From assembly GCA_905250115.1 (NCBI GenBank), contig CAJNOI010000034.1, forward strand, positions 263,390 through 327,389: a stretch of DNA of 64,000 nucleotides. The letters are read 5' to 3'. Positions 11,901-24,198 of this stretch are shown here, piece after piece. Both the position numbers and the translations under genes were made by a program. Positions within the stretch are counted from its first letter, which is position 1, and each line of letters starts with the position of its first letter. The notes beneath the pieces were generated by a model. It was not told where the DNA came from, did not search any database, and saw nothing but the letters and a program-made list of their open reading frames with translations. The stretch comes from Adineta steineri. Taxonomy: Eukaryota; Rotifera; Eurotatoria; Adinetida; Adinetidae.

Positions 11901-14900
11901 AATTAATATAAACGATGACATTAAATTAATATATGGAAATAATTCAATACCTAATATGATTTTATATGCAAAATATGCACAAGCAAATGATAAAATAACA
12001 CATATATTTGTCATTAATGCAACTGTTATTGAACGAAGATAAATTACTGTTACCTTAAAAGAAAATCAATGATATATATATATTCTAAATTCATTTTATT
12101 TTAAACTTACTGCAACAATTAATGAAATAGCTAAAATAACGAAAAACATATCAACACGAATTTGTTTCATTGCTGCTGGAATTCGAATATCCAAAAAATT
12201 TAATGCAGATATTCGAGTTAATCCATCATCAAATTTTGGATTTTTATAAAAATGTTGAATAAATAAATCATATGCAGTCTCTGATGTATGAGTATCAGTT
12301 CCATTTTCTGTTTTTATTGGTTTAGTAGGTTTTAAGAACCACATAGCTGTAAAACGTGTTTCATTTGTTGATAAAAATGTTTTATCTACTAAATATTCTA
12401 ATGTTAAAAATGTAAAGTTATTAAAAAAACACGAATCATATTGAAATAATTCCAATGGCTTCTCACGATAACGTTTTAAACCAGCTGTACGTATAAGACC
12501 TGTATCATATAATGCATGGCAACGTTGCATACGATTAATAAATCTTTTTATATCATTTTGTGTTAGCTCTTGACAATCAGTTTTATTTGAAAAATAAGCA
12601 ATCATTTCTGGTAATGTATAATGACATGTTGAATGTAATTCAAATAAATTAACAAGTTCTTTTTGTTTTTTACATAATGATAAAAGATTCTCAAGTGTTA
12701 ATAAATTTCGAGATGATTCAACACTTGATTCAAAATAGACTTCGTAATGACGATCTTAAAAAAATATGTATATATATGATGAAAAAAATCTTTTCATATG
12801 TGTACATACTTAAATCAATTGAAGTGCACATATGTTCATTTGGTTTGTTAAGTTGTTTTTCAATTGTTTTAGATATTTTCATAAAATCACGACGATTTTT
12901 TAATAATCGAGATACTTGTTTATTACTTAAACACTTAGTTTGACTTGATGATTTAAAAGCACAGTCATTTTGATAAATTTTATAATCTTCTAGAAAAGTT
13001 GCTATACTCGACGGTTTATCATAATCACTATCATCATCTTCTTCTTCGTCATCATTATCAAATTGATTGGAAGAAATATTTTGTTGTGTTACCGATAATA
13101 TGTTACTTTTACTTGTTAGTCGTGCAGCAGCCATTTGTCTATCGAGTTCATTTTTAATTTTTTCTAATACAAATAAACGTGACGTTAATGTTTGTTTGCC
13201 ACGTGGAATAAAACCCTAAAAAAGAAATTATCAATTTTATTTTTTCTAAAGAAGAAAAATTTCATTTTACTTTTGTTGGATCATTAAAATCTGGTAAATC
13301 TCGTAGTAATACTGCTGCTAAACCAAGAGCAATACATATTGATGATCCAAGTAATAAAAAGCACCATGAATATTTAACCACAAAAGTTGAATACCTATTT
13401 TAAATTAAGTTAGAATATAGATGAAAACATAAATTATTACTTCTATACCAACCAATTTATAATTTTCTCAATATAATGCCCTACCCATAAAACTATCGCT
13501 TCCTCACAGTCCCAATAACTCATGTTAAATGACAAAATATTTTTCTTTTTGTCATTTTGTTATTGTCTCAATCACGCGATTTCTTTATTAGGCAGTTAGG
13601 TACGAAAATAAACAGATTATCAAACAAAACGAACCTTCATGGTTGAATGATTTAGTTTTTTTTTGATGAGTATAACAATAGATTATTAAGGAAGAAAAGT
13701 AGACATGTATAAATATAAACAAAATGATAAATATCAATATTGTATATATGCAATATTACACATAGTTTATTTGTTAGTTTTAGCATGCTCTCAATAACCG
13801 AAGTTAGAGTTAAGTAAAATTGGTTTATTATGTTAAAATGAGTAATTTTATATATAATAAATCTACCTGATATTTTATCAGAATTACCATCTCTTCTTAT
13901 TAGAAATTGTATATGCATCACATGTCTGATAGAATAGAGAGAAATTAAATAATTACATAATCATATTTAGTATTATTATAATTTTATAATTTCTTTTTTT
14001 GTTCTTTTTACTAAAGAATAATTTAATTAATAAATATTCTTACTTTTTATAAAAATATGCTCCTGCATCATACATATTGATAACTGTTTAATAAAAAAAT
14101 TATAATTGAATATTATCAAGTAACATAAAGGAAGACAAAAAGGTAAGGAAAAGAAAACAATAGACACAAGACAATAATAGCAGATCTAGAATAGATAAAA
14201 TAATGATGATGAATAACATGTGCTTGACAAGTGGAATTGTATAACAAGCTCGATTTTCAATTTACTAACGAGATGCACCATCTTTCAAATCACAGGAGAG
14301 AAAAGAAATATAATGATTGTATGCGTATACTATTCTCTTAAGAGAAAAAATAGCAACTAGAAGAAAGGAATAAGACAGAATTTAGGAAAAAAAACAGATA
14401 TAAATACGTCTGTATATATCTACGCATGTGGAAAGAAAAAGAAAGTGGGCAATAAAAAAATATCTATGATAAATGACATTGTTTATTCATTGTTTTATTT
14501 ATAGAAAGAAAAGTAGGCTAGTCGACTGAACGTTTACCTATTCTTTTTTCGATAAAATACTTAACTAAATAACTAAAAATAAAAAGAACTATATTGTTCG
14601 TTAAAACTAATACTTAAGTAAGAAAAAATATTCTGAAAAAAGTATAGTGCCGACGAAAGAATAAATGATTCAATCATCGCCATTACCTTCTTAATGGTAT
14701 ACATCAAATAGAATGCATACTACTTGAAGGCGTACGAACTAAAAACATGAGATTATTTCTGTTATGATTACTGTCGTTGTTATCTATGCCTTTATTCATT
14801 CCATAATAGTTTAATCAATGAAAAAAAAGCCTTCTTATGTTCCCTAGATTTGTATTCTATATAAATATAAAACATCTCAAGGACTTTTATATGATTTAAG

Positions 14901-15489
14901 AACAATAATAAAAATACATCTTTTGATCGGATGATCAAAAATGGGGTGATTTATATTGACAAGCACAACAGCAAACGAGACAAGACATTGAAAAATAAAT
15001 TTTAAACAATTATTGGATATAATTTAACCATTCTTATCTTAAAATATGAACCTCACTAGAAATTAAAAACTAAATTATTTTCAACAAAAATTTACGATTA
15101 AATAATTCATAAATATTTCTTTTTCATAAACTTTACACTCGAAAAAAACAACTATTAGACAAGATGTCGCCCATATACTACATACCGACGACACCAACAA
15201 GGTCGAGTAACTAAATTGGTAACAATAGATGAAGCAATTGAACTAATTGTAGTCGTACGATGACGATGATGAGGTTGTTTTTGTGGTACGTAGTCTAAAA
15301 AAACGAAATAAATATTTTTCTTAACAATCAAAATTCAATTGTATAGATATATAGATTATACAGCTGATAAAATGAAAAATTACTTCACATTATTCATATA
15401 ATATTACCTAAAGCATTGTATACACGATCATCGTCAGTATCACTATTGATATGTTCATGTTGGTTCGTGGTGGTGGTGTTGGTAGACAT
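8963..15489 (-). CDS. DISP: Dispatched-family RND transmembrane protein
   Basis: Eleven exons (minus): 15489-15408, 15294-15186, 13394-13271, 13215-12810, 12754-12111, 12053-11469, 11211-10584, 10527-10155, 9884-9619, 9564-9117, 9062-8963. All phases agree, giving 1254 aa, within the family range. Dispatched releases lipid-modified Hedgehog ligand from the producing cell and belongs to the RND/Patched superfamily. TM1 is near residues 72-92, followed by DFNDPTKGFIPRG. A first extracellular domain leads to a sterol-sensing TM bundle with GISCDNVFVIFDAWYSEK, carrying the RND-type Asp. A second half repeats the pattern with GWELSILETIIIIMSVGLSV followed by DFTVHYGVAY, a strong Dispatched hallmark, again with the TM Asp. 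The tail is short and hydrophilic (NEQHQLHENLNQEQAI). The N-terminus is Thr/His-rich. Intron 2 is 1.8 kb whereas most others are about 40-70 bp. The first exons rest on splice and phase logic only. Confidence 0.9.
9963..9981. repeat. Perfect palindrome TATGACCT-GTA-AGGTCATA in a Dispatched intron
   Basis: Eight-base arms with a 3-base spacer lie in the 270-bp intron between exons 8 and 9. The inner half-sites TGACCT/AGGTCA form an everted repeat with 3-bp spacing, the half-site used by many nuclear receptors. A chance palindrome is possible. Confidence 0.5.
13395..15185 (-). other. Large intron 2 of the Dispatched gene
   Basis: 1791 bp between coding exons 2 and 3, with donor GTATGTAG and acceptor AAAATAG. 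It is AT-rich and holds no recognisable coding sequence on either strand; the frame at 13652-13921 is not supported. In a gene whose other introns are mostly about 40-70 bp, this is the natural place for regulatory elements. Confidence 0.6.
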
Positions 15490-18212
15490 TTGCTAGAAAT
15501 AATAAAAGTCAAATATTATCATAGATATTGAAAAAATATTAAGAAAATAAATAAACGCGCTATTGTGGTCTGTTTTATGTACTTTCGTCTTTACCATAAC
15601 TAGGAGAGAATAAAAGATAAGAGCTCTTTCACATTGTTGCGTTCTTGTATGACTAATATCATCATCAACAGCAGCAAGACCATCATAACCAACAACTTTT
15701 CATTTGAGATTGTCAGTGTGTTGTTTTTCACACTTTCTTCTTTCTTTTTTTGCTTATTGAGAATATCAACTAAAAAGAAAAATATGTAATTTATTATTAT
15801 GTCATATAGATAAACTTAAGATTTTATAATATATCCTTATGATGCATCAAAAACAAAATTATTTACAATATAATAAAGTAACATTTTTTAATACAAATTA
15901 AATTTTGATTGTTAATTAAGAAAAATAATTAATTTAATATCTGTTTATTTTGTTTTGAAATATAAGAATTGGAATAATTACTTGTTATTATTTCTTAATT
16001 TCTTAATTATAATGAATTCTTGAACCATTTAAATAATAAAAACTAATGGAAAATATCACGCCATACTGTATAGTTCTTACCAAGGACAATATTACTAATA
16101 TCTTATCTGGCTGGTATACAACTGTCTCTTTCTTTCTATATACGTGAGAAAAGAAACGTACAACTTCCCTTCCTCTTCTTCTTTTTTTCTTCTAGCGATA
16201 GTTTGTTTTGGCTTCTAATATACAACCGAACATTGTTAATCAATATAAATATTCGAAATTTAATATTATCATATTAACCCTTGATGTTTCTAAAAAAAGA
16301 AATAAATTCATTGAATATTTGTAGGATATCAAATATATATTATAACAACAATATAAACAACTATTAATTTATATATTTCATATTTATAATAGATAAATAT
16401 ACTAAATAATCTGCTTGTAAAACCATATGACAATATAAATAAATCATCGTTGTAAAGGTACTCTTGAACAACAAAATACCAATATTATCTTATCATTATA
16501 TATTATATTTGTTATCAGAAAAGCGTATATGCATTTGTTTATGTCATCAATATAGGTATATAATATATAAAATGTCGCCGTCAGCTGACACTATAGGTCT
16601 ATACCATATTATATTCATAGAATGTAAATATCTTACATACGAAGTAACTCTGCATATGTCCAAATCGAACGATCAAAAAACATATCAATTAATCAATAGA
16701 TAGATATATATATAAGACATTTTCTTTCAGTCTACAATTAACACATCTGTAAAATTATGAGAAAATATTCAATGATATTTTACTCTATTTACTTTTCTTA
16801 TTGACTACTACAGGCTTCTAAATGATATTGGCTATATGTAAATCTTCATCTAACAGTTGGCTCTATGTAAATGTAATCGAGTAGAATAGATTAGTTGTTA
16901 TTTATTGGCAAAAATATATCGATAGACTTTGTGTATATTCTGTCTTTTTTGTATAGCTATTTCATATATGGAATTTTTTGATTGACAATACTTATTCAAT
17001 ATGAAATTGTTAATGTTACAAATATCATGTTCGTTTTTTATTTAATCAGATTGATAAAAGTGGACTATAAGAGCTAAATGTTTTATCATATTTTAATCAA
17101 ACCAGAAAATAACAAGTACTAATCATATGAGACTGATTGATATGCTTGACATAAGAAAAATATTTATATAGTAAATACGCGAAATGCCGTTAAATAATGA
17201 CATCTACATGGTTATGATTTTAATCTTTCTCAGGTTTTTCCAGCATATATATACGTCTTCTTCTTCTTCTTTCTATGTCATACAAGCATTTGAATATTTT
17301 ATACTTTTGAAAGGTTGCAAAGTTATGATTTGATCTATTTTCGAAAAAAATATTTCCTTAAATGTCAATATGTATAACTTTTGATATAACAAGACAACTG
17401 CTGACAAGATTCTATTACATAAAATAAAAACAAGCTAATCAAATATTCGTTATTATAGATATAAGAATGAAACTAGAACTTTCCCATGACAACTATCATA
17501 CGTAACTATGTTATCTCTCTCTCTCTCTCTCTCTTTCCTCTTATATGGTAAATAGACAGCAAGCTTGGCGACGTCATAAGAAAAGGAAATTAAAACATCA
17601 TTGATGCATCGCATCTCATCCCATTTTACAGGTAGTAGTAAAACATTGCATTAGAAAAGACGAGAGAGAGGGAGAGAGAGAGAAAAAAGGATCTTCTTCT
17701 TCTTCATCTTCTAAGAAAAAGAAGAAACAGCAAATAAGAAAAAAAACTGAATCTTTTGAATAAGAAGACAAAAGAAGAAAACGAGAATATATATAGGTGT
17801 GTGCTGACGAAAGAACATCATCACGCACGACCAAGAATGTCAAACCGGAAAATCTTTTAGAAGTATGTGTCGCAATAGTTCATACAGATAGAATGGATAG
17901 ATGTATATACGTTCTATGCTGTGCCTCTTTCTCTCTTCTTTTTTGTCCTTCATCTCATAAAAAAACACATAAAGAACGAGGGAAAAAAGGGATATTCGAT
18001 AAAATGAATAATCATTATTTCTATTTTAATGTTGGACTCTTCATTTGTCACAAAAAAACAGTTGAAAAAGAAAACAAAATATAAATAAAGGAAAGATCAT
18101 TATTCGTTTTAGATAGATATTCAAATGTTACAATCAAATATAGTTTATAATCGTCTTTAAAAATTAATTTTTTATTATTGTATGACTTAATTTATAATTA
18201 AATTAAAATACG
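15490..18212. other. Divergent intergenic region, Dispatched (-) and CNG channel (+)
   Basis: 2.7 kb with no supported gene. The frames at 16464-16703, 17616-17843 and 17797-18084 are low-complexity or Ile/Tyr-rich and lack splice or family support. It contains a TC dinucleotide run at 17514-17534 and purine-rich GAGA/AGAAGA stretches around 17660-17790, probably promoter-proximal sequence of the channel gene. Confidence 0.5.
17514..17534. repeat. TC/GA dinucleotide microsatellite
   Basis: About ten uninterrupted TC units. A GA-rich run follows about 130 bp downstream on the same strand, so the two could pair as an inverted purine/pyrimidine repeat. It lies 0.7 kb upstream of the CNG channel ATG. 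Confidence 0.7.
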
Positions 18213-20995
18213 ATGACATCTCCATCGAATCGTCAACATCGACGTACTGCACCTTATGTTGTTATGAATAATCATACTCAACCACCAACAGTTGCCTATT
18301 CTGCTCGAGAAAAACAATCGAATAATACGGATAATGTTATTCAAACATTAGCAAATACACCACTTCAACAACCCGATGAACTTGATGTAGCATCTACAAC
18401 TTTATTTGATCTTGTTCGAAGAGCTCAGGTTTGTTTCATATTTATTTTAGTTTTTGTTTTTCAAAACTCTTCTTTTCAGAATACATTAAATTTTGTAGGC
18501 GTAAGTAATTTTGCATGTTATTTATTGTAAATTGACTTATTGTATTATGTTTAAATAATAATTTATTGTAAATGATTTATTATTTCTTGCTTTTTTTTCT
18601 CTTTAAAATAGCGTATTCGAAGATGGATGCAAAAAAATCATCGACGTCAAGTTATACCACAACGAACAGATTCATTTCTTGAAAAATTTGCACCATCATC
18701 AAAAAATAAATTAGTTCAAGATGAAAATAGGTTAACTTTTTCAATTATTTATTGTTCATCTATATATTATATTTCAAATGAATTTTTTAGTAAAAATTGG
18801 GTAGTAGATCCGTCACAATCATTTTATTATTATTGGTCATCAATTGTTTCACTTGCTGTTCTTTATAATTATACAATACTTATTGGTCGTAGTGCTTTTC
18901 TTCTTCTTCAACAACGTCTTTTAATTGTTTGGTTAATTTTTGATTATCTTTGTGATGTTTGTTATATTATTGATACATTCATACATACAAGAAAAGGTTT
19001 TCTTATTAAAAATAAAATTTATTTTTATCTATTCATTTATTATATTTAGGTTATCTTGAACAAGGTCTTATTGTTCGTGATATCGGTAAATTACGTAAAC
19101 ATTATATGCAAAGTCGTGCATTTCTACTCGATATAATATCATTATTACCAACTGATTTTCTATATTTTATTCCAAAACTTTATCTATTACCAGCTGTACG
19201 TTTTAATCGTTTACTACGTATTTATCGTACATTTGAATTTTCCGATAAAGTTGAAACACAAACAAATCATCCAAATGTTTTTCGTCTTGTTTCATTATTA
19301 ATTACTATTCTTATAATTATTCACTGGAATGCCTGTTTTTACTTTATAATTAGTCGATGGATTGGTTATTCAAGCGATGGATGGGTATATAATATGACGA
19401 CACCCACAGCATCAACATTAACAACACAATATTTATATTGTTTCTTTTGGTCAACACTAGTACTAACGAATATTGGAGAAGTACCACCACCAGAAACTGA
19501 CGTAAGTTTAATATATATACAGATAATGTCAGTTGAATGTACCTTCTTGATAAATACGCACAGATGTAAAATTTTTGTTTACAATAAAGTCTGATCCTTC
19601 AGGTTATGGACTTTGATATCGAAACTTAAATGTTCAACTAGTGCGTGTTAAATTGTAATATAATTCTTATCAGAACGTGAAATGAGCTTAGCATGCAATA
19701 GTAGTGAACTATTTAAAAGCATCAGGCGGCAGATTTTTTTGTATCATTATATAATTTAAACATACTCATCCTTTTTTTGTTTATGTAACTATTTAGATTG
19801 AAGTTCTTTTCGTTACTGCTGATTTTCTAACAGGTGTACTTATATTTGCTACGAGTAAGTTCTATTAGATATTTAGATATACATGTAAAAAATAAGTTTA
19901 ATTTATAGTTGTTGGAAATGTGGGTTCAATTATTGCCAGTATGAATGCTGTTCGAGCTGATTTTCGTCAAAAAGTTGATCAAGTTAAACAATATATGGTA
20001 TTTCGAAAAGTTGGAAAAGATCTTGAACGACGTGTTATTACTTGGTTTGATTATTTATGGTTACAAAAACAAGTTGCTAATGAAGATCAGGTTTTAGGTA
20101 ATGAAATAACAAAAAATATTTCTTTTGAAAAAAATAATATTATCTATCTATTCAATTTCAAAGGTTCATTACCACAAAAATTACGTGTTGAAATTGCTAT
20201 ACATGTTCATTTAGCAGCATTAAAACGTGTTCCAATTTTTGCTGAAGCTCAACCAGGTTTACTTGTTGAACTTGTAACAAGACTTAAATTACAAATCTTT
20301 AGTCCAGGAGATTATGTTTGTAGGAAAGGTAATGTTTTCTTTTTTTGTTATTTTCAAGTTGAATTAAAATATTCTTCTAGGTGATATTGGTAAAGAAATG
20401 TATATAATAAAACGTGGTCGATTAAGTGTTGTATCTGATGATGGTACAAAAGTATTTGTTACACTTGAAGAAGGAAGTGTTTTTGGTGAAATTTCTATTT
20501 TAAATATTCCTGGTTAGAATTCTCATTGTTTTGTTTTTTGGTTTTTAAATATTATTTTTAGGAAGTAAAACTGGTAATCGTCGTACAGCAAATATTCGAA
20601 GTGTTGGTTATTCAGATTTATTTTGTTTAACAAAACAAGATTTATGGGAAGTATTAGCAGAATATCCGTCAGCACGTGAAACACTAATTGAACGTGGTAA
20701 AGCACATTTACGTAAAGATAATTTATTAGATGAAGAAGCCGCACAAACAGCACAAGAAGATGAAGCAGCTATACCTGAAAAAGTGACTCGATTAGAAGGA
20801 AATATTGATAATTTAGAAACACGTTTAGCACGTCTTATGGGTGAATATTCAGCAAATATGGCATCACTTGGTCAACGTTTACAAACAGTTGAAAAATTAG
20901 CTGATACAAAACGAACGACAACAACTGATGATATACCAAGTCGAAAAAATACACTTGATATTAGTGGTATTGAAACGCATGAAGATGATGTTTAA
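18213..20995 (+). CDS. CNGA: Cyclic nucleotide-gated cation channel, alpha-type subunit
   Basis: Exons 18213-18428, 18480-18500, 18612-18730, 18791-18996, 19050-19501, 19797-19854, 19909-20097, 20164-20328, 20381-20512 and 20562-20995 give 663 aa. This is a plasma-membrane channel opened by cGMP/cAMP. In order: a disordered N-terminus; S1-S6 (S4 with spaced arginines, [14 protein letters not shown]); the pore [16 protein letters not shown] with Glu331 as the selectivity residue; S6 and C-linker ([37 protein letters not shown]); and the cNMP-binding domain with [27 protein letters not shown] and NRRTANI, whose Arg and Thr contact the cyclic nucleotide. The C-terminal heptads ([18 protein letters not shown]) match the CLZ zipper of alpha subunits. 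Oddities: the usual TTIGE pore reads TNIGE, and exon 2 is only 21 nt. Confidence 0.93.
18480..18500 (+). other. 21-nt microexon of the CNG channel
   Basis: The segment is bordered by TCTTTTCAG and GTAAGTAA, both strong splice signals, and is exactly seven codons (NTLNFVG) with no stop. Skipping it keeps the frame, so it could be alternatively spliced in the cytosolic N-terminus just before the RIRRWM basic patch. Confidence 0.6.
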
Positions 20996-22027
20996 GAAAA
21001 TTTTCTATGTATAATATGTGTTTATTTATTTCTATTTTCTCCCTTTTTGTATGATATTTCAGAAGTAAGATGAATCTTATTTAAGAAAGTTAGTTTAAAT
21101 GAATTATAAATAAGTTTCAGAATTTAGTTATATAAATTTATAAGATAAAAAAATAAGTAAATATGATATTTTATCATATAACTCATCAAAAAAAAACAAC
21201 ATAACCTACCGCTTCAATCATACACTTCAAAAATGCAATTGATACGCATAAAGTATTTACACAGTATGTGATCTTAATCCCTATGTGCCGATCATACTTT
21301 CCCACATACAGATAGTAATCATAATGTTATTTTTTAATATTTCGGGAAAAAAATGTGCATCACGACAAAGATAAAACATGAGTCTACATAAATATAGACA
21401 TATAGATTTCTTTTTTTTATATTCATATCGAATTAACAATTCAGTTGAATAATTATTCTATAGGTTTTAATTAGTATAGAGTATCCAATCTATATAAAAT
21501 ACTTTCGCACATCTAATTGGCACTGACTTATATGGTATGTGTCAGGTGTGACATTTTTATTACAATCATATTGATGTTTATAATTGGATGGATTCTTTAC
21601 GAACAATTCACACATACGGTATATATCAAAAAATGCCAAAAGACCACTATATATATGTATATTGAGCGTAGTCGTTCTGTCTTCTTTCAAGTCTTCCATT
21701 TCGTTAATTGGAATAGAGATAAAATGAATTAAACAATATGCCAATCGTTTATTTCGAACTTTATTGTTTATATGCATACGAAGTAAAAAAAGAAGGAAGA
21801 AATTGTTGAAGGACTGACCGTTTATCCTTTTCTTCTTTTAGAAAAAGAAGGAGAAAGAGATTCGTTCTCCTTCTCTCTCACACATATACACTCTCTCTCT
21901 CTCTCTGTCTTACTCTCTTTTATATCTATTGTTCGTACGGACGAGCGATAGAAAGAGAAATATACATACATAGTCATTCATTTCAAATCTTTCACATACT
22001 TTTTTTCCTGTTATCGTCATTAAGAAA
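20996..22027. other. Intergenic
   Basis: No gene seen. The overlapping antisense frames at 21490-21777 and 21517-21732 have no family resemblance. The last 200 bp are GA/CT-rich and contain a hairpin (listed separately), probably the promoter and 5'UTR of the gene at 22028. Confidence 0.5.
21846..21874. repeat. Purine-pyrimidine inverted repeat upstream of the mutarotase-like gene
   Basis: AGAAGGAGAA (21846-21855) and its exact complement TTCTCCTTCT (21865-21874) are separated by 9 bases, about 155 bp before the ATG at 22028. It could form an RNA hairpin in the 5'UTR or an H-DNA-prone site. Confidence 0.55.
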
Positions 22028-24198
22028 ATGGACAACGTTGTACTAACATCTGCATCGCAAATAAGTCCCAATTCAGGTAATCCGCTTAGTTCTCAAACGG
22101 TTCCACCAATAGCTTCTGACTCAACAACAATTGAAGCACTTCTTGGAAATCCATTAGAACCACCACCAACAGTTGACGAAACAAAAGTCGATGGAAATTT
22201 TCAAACACATCTAGATGTTAATTATCAAGCGCATGATGTAGCTTTAGCAACAGCAAAAGCTAATGGACATGAACAAACGAATGGTTTAAAACTTGGTGCA
22301 CCTCATCAAATGGAAATAGATGATGGTTATGATCATCTAGATAAAACTAAATCATGCTGTTCAATGCTTAACAAATTATTTCTTGCATTGGCTATTGTTT
22401 GTTTTGCACTATTTCTTTGTAGTATTGCATTTATTGTTGCCAATCTCGACGGCGTAAGTTTACTCAAAATATTATTGTTTATTTGAGATTGAGAGTAGAT
22501 GAAATTTTTTATTTATACAGTATGTATAGAAGAGATTCATGAATGAACCAATTATCTATATGGATATATTGTCAACACAAAAAGCTATTTCAAGGACAAA
22601 CATACCTTTGTAATTAAAGAATATGTGAGAAAGATATAAGACTCATTTATTATCTTTTCTTTATCAAATATGTCAGAGATATACGTATATACATCTATCT
22701 GAATTTTTTTATCAATATCTGTATATATATATATATATTCTAGAGTTGATTTACAGATAAGATGTTAGAAATGACAGAGAAGAATGAGATATTCATTAAG
22801 TAAATTAAGATTGAGATCTATTCATTAGCTTCGTCAATCCTGTAATAATGGACTCAGCGCACAAGAGGAAACTATATTATTTTAATGAACTTTTTTTTTT
22901 ATAAGATACTACATGCTCTGAGATAATGTTCAAAGTGGAGAATATATATGCAATCTATATCTTTTGTTGAATATCATACGATACAATCTTAAGACAAACG
23001 TTATCTTTTTTAAAATGCATATTAGATAAACTTGAATTTATTAGAAAATTTTAATCTTATTAAATATTAATTTTAGTTAAATGGTAAACAAAATTTACAT
23101 AGTCCATCTCGACTAGCATATCCATATCAAACTGGCGAGCCATTTACTTCATCGGATAAATTAATCAATAAACCCTATTTTAATTTAACACATCCAAATC
23201 GAGGAGGTATTACTGTTATATTATCACGTCGTGGTGCATCTGTTAATGATATATTAATTCCATATATTGATAATAATGGTCGAAAACAAAATCGTTCAAT
23301 TATTTTTAAGAATACAAATGAAAATCATTTTGGTTCAATACGTTTTGGTTTTGATGAAGAAATCAATTCATTCAATATGACAAATCAATTACCATTAAAT
23401 TATCCATTTTTAAATTCATATAATGAAGATTGGTCAATGTATGGTGATATAAATAAACCTTATCGTGTTCGTTTTGTAAATGGTTTAATTGAAGTTATTT
23501 ATGAATTTTCATCATCGAATATCAATGAATTTATGATGACAACTATTGTATCAGCTGCATTAAATGAACAGATGATTGCTGATCCAACAAATAATATTTA
23601 TTTTAATTTACGTGGCTATGGAAATTTGAGTACAGTAAGAGAAAATAAATGTTGGAAATTATTACGAAAATTTTTTTTTTCTTTATAAATTTAGCATCAT
23701 TTAAATCTTAGTGCATCGACACCAATCAATATAAAAACGAATGAACAAATTCAACAAAATCAATTAATACAAGGACAATATGTTGATCAATTAACAAATA
23801 TTAATCATAATTTTTATAAATTTGATCGAGCTGGAATTGGAAAAAATTATATTGCAACGTATGTTTTATTCAATGAAATTTTTTTGTATTTCAATATTTA
23901 TTGATTTCTTTTCTATTGTAGTTTAACAGAAAAGGAAACTAAAACAATTATGAATATTTTTGCTGATCATTCTGGTGTTATTATTGATCCATTCGGTGTT
24001 GAATCATCAAATCATAGTATGTATGGTATTCGTATTAGTCCAAGACAATCACCTGTTTATCAACCTATGGTAAAAAATATAGAGATTATTATTGAAAAGA
24101 AATTTATTTATATTTTGTTCTAGTCAATCTATGGTCCAACTTTAGTTGTTCATCCATCTCAAGCTATACATACAACATGGTGGCAATTTGAATATTAA
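22028..24198 (+). CDS. Type II membrane protein with galactose-mutarotase-like ectodomain
   Basis: Exons 22028-22453, 23077-23634, 23695-23858, 23922-24069 and 24124-24198 give 456 aa. Residues 1-115 are hydrophilic and cytosolic. CCSMLNKLFLALAIVCF and following (about 115-138) is a single membrane span, so the rest faces outside or the lumen. The ectodomain follows the aldose 1-epimerase fold: a beta-strand-rich body, NNIYFNLRGYGN, then THHLNLSAS (the conserved catalytic-type His region), DPFGVESS and a C-terminus PSQAIHTTWWQFEY that matches the family ending HTTWxF. The strand that normally carries the catalytic Glu (family pattern GxxxET) reads YGIRISPRQSP here, and the usual NSLHGG motif is absent. 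It may therefore be a sugar-binding pseudoenzyme. The family call is moderate to good; the activity call is inference. Confidence 0.75.
22454..23076 (+). other. Long first intron (623 bp) of the mutarotase-like gene
   Basis: The GTAAGTTT donor directly follows the transmembrane exon and TTTTAG precedes the ectodomain exon. The intron separates the membrane anchor from the enzyme-like domain, an arrangement compatible with exon shuffling. No coding potential was seen inside. Confidence 0.7.

Noticed and set aside
13652..13921. 89-aa frame in Dispatched intron 2
   Set aside because: Ile/Tyr/Phe-rich, within an intron supported by phase-consistent exons; no family resemblance.
17616..18084. Two frames upstream of the CNG channel
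   Set aside because: Generated by GA/CT and poly-A runs; no homology.
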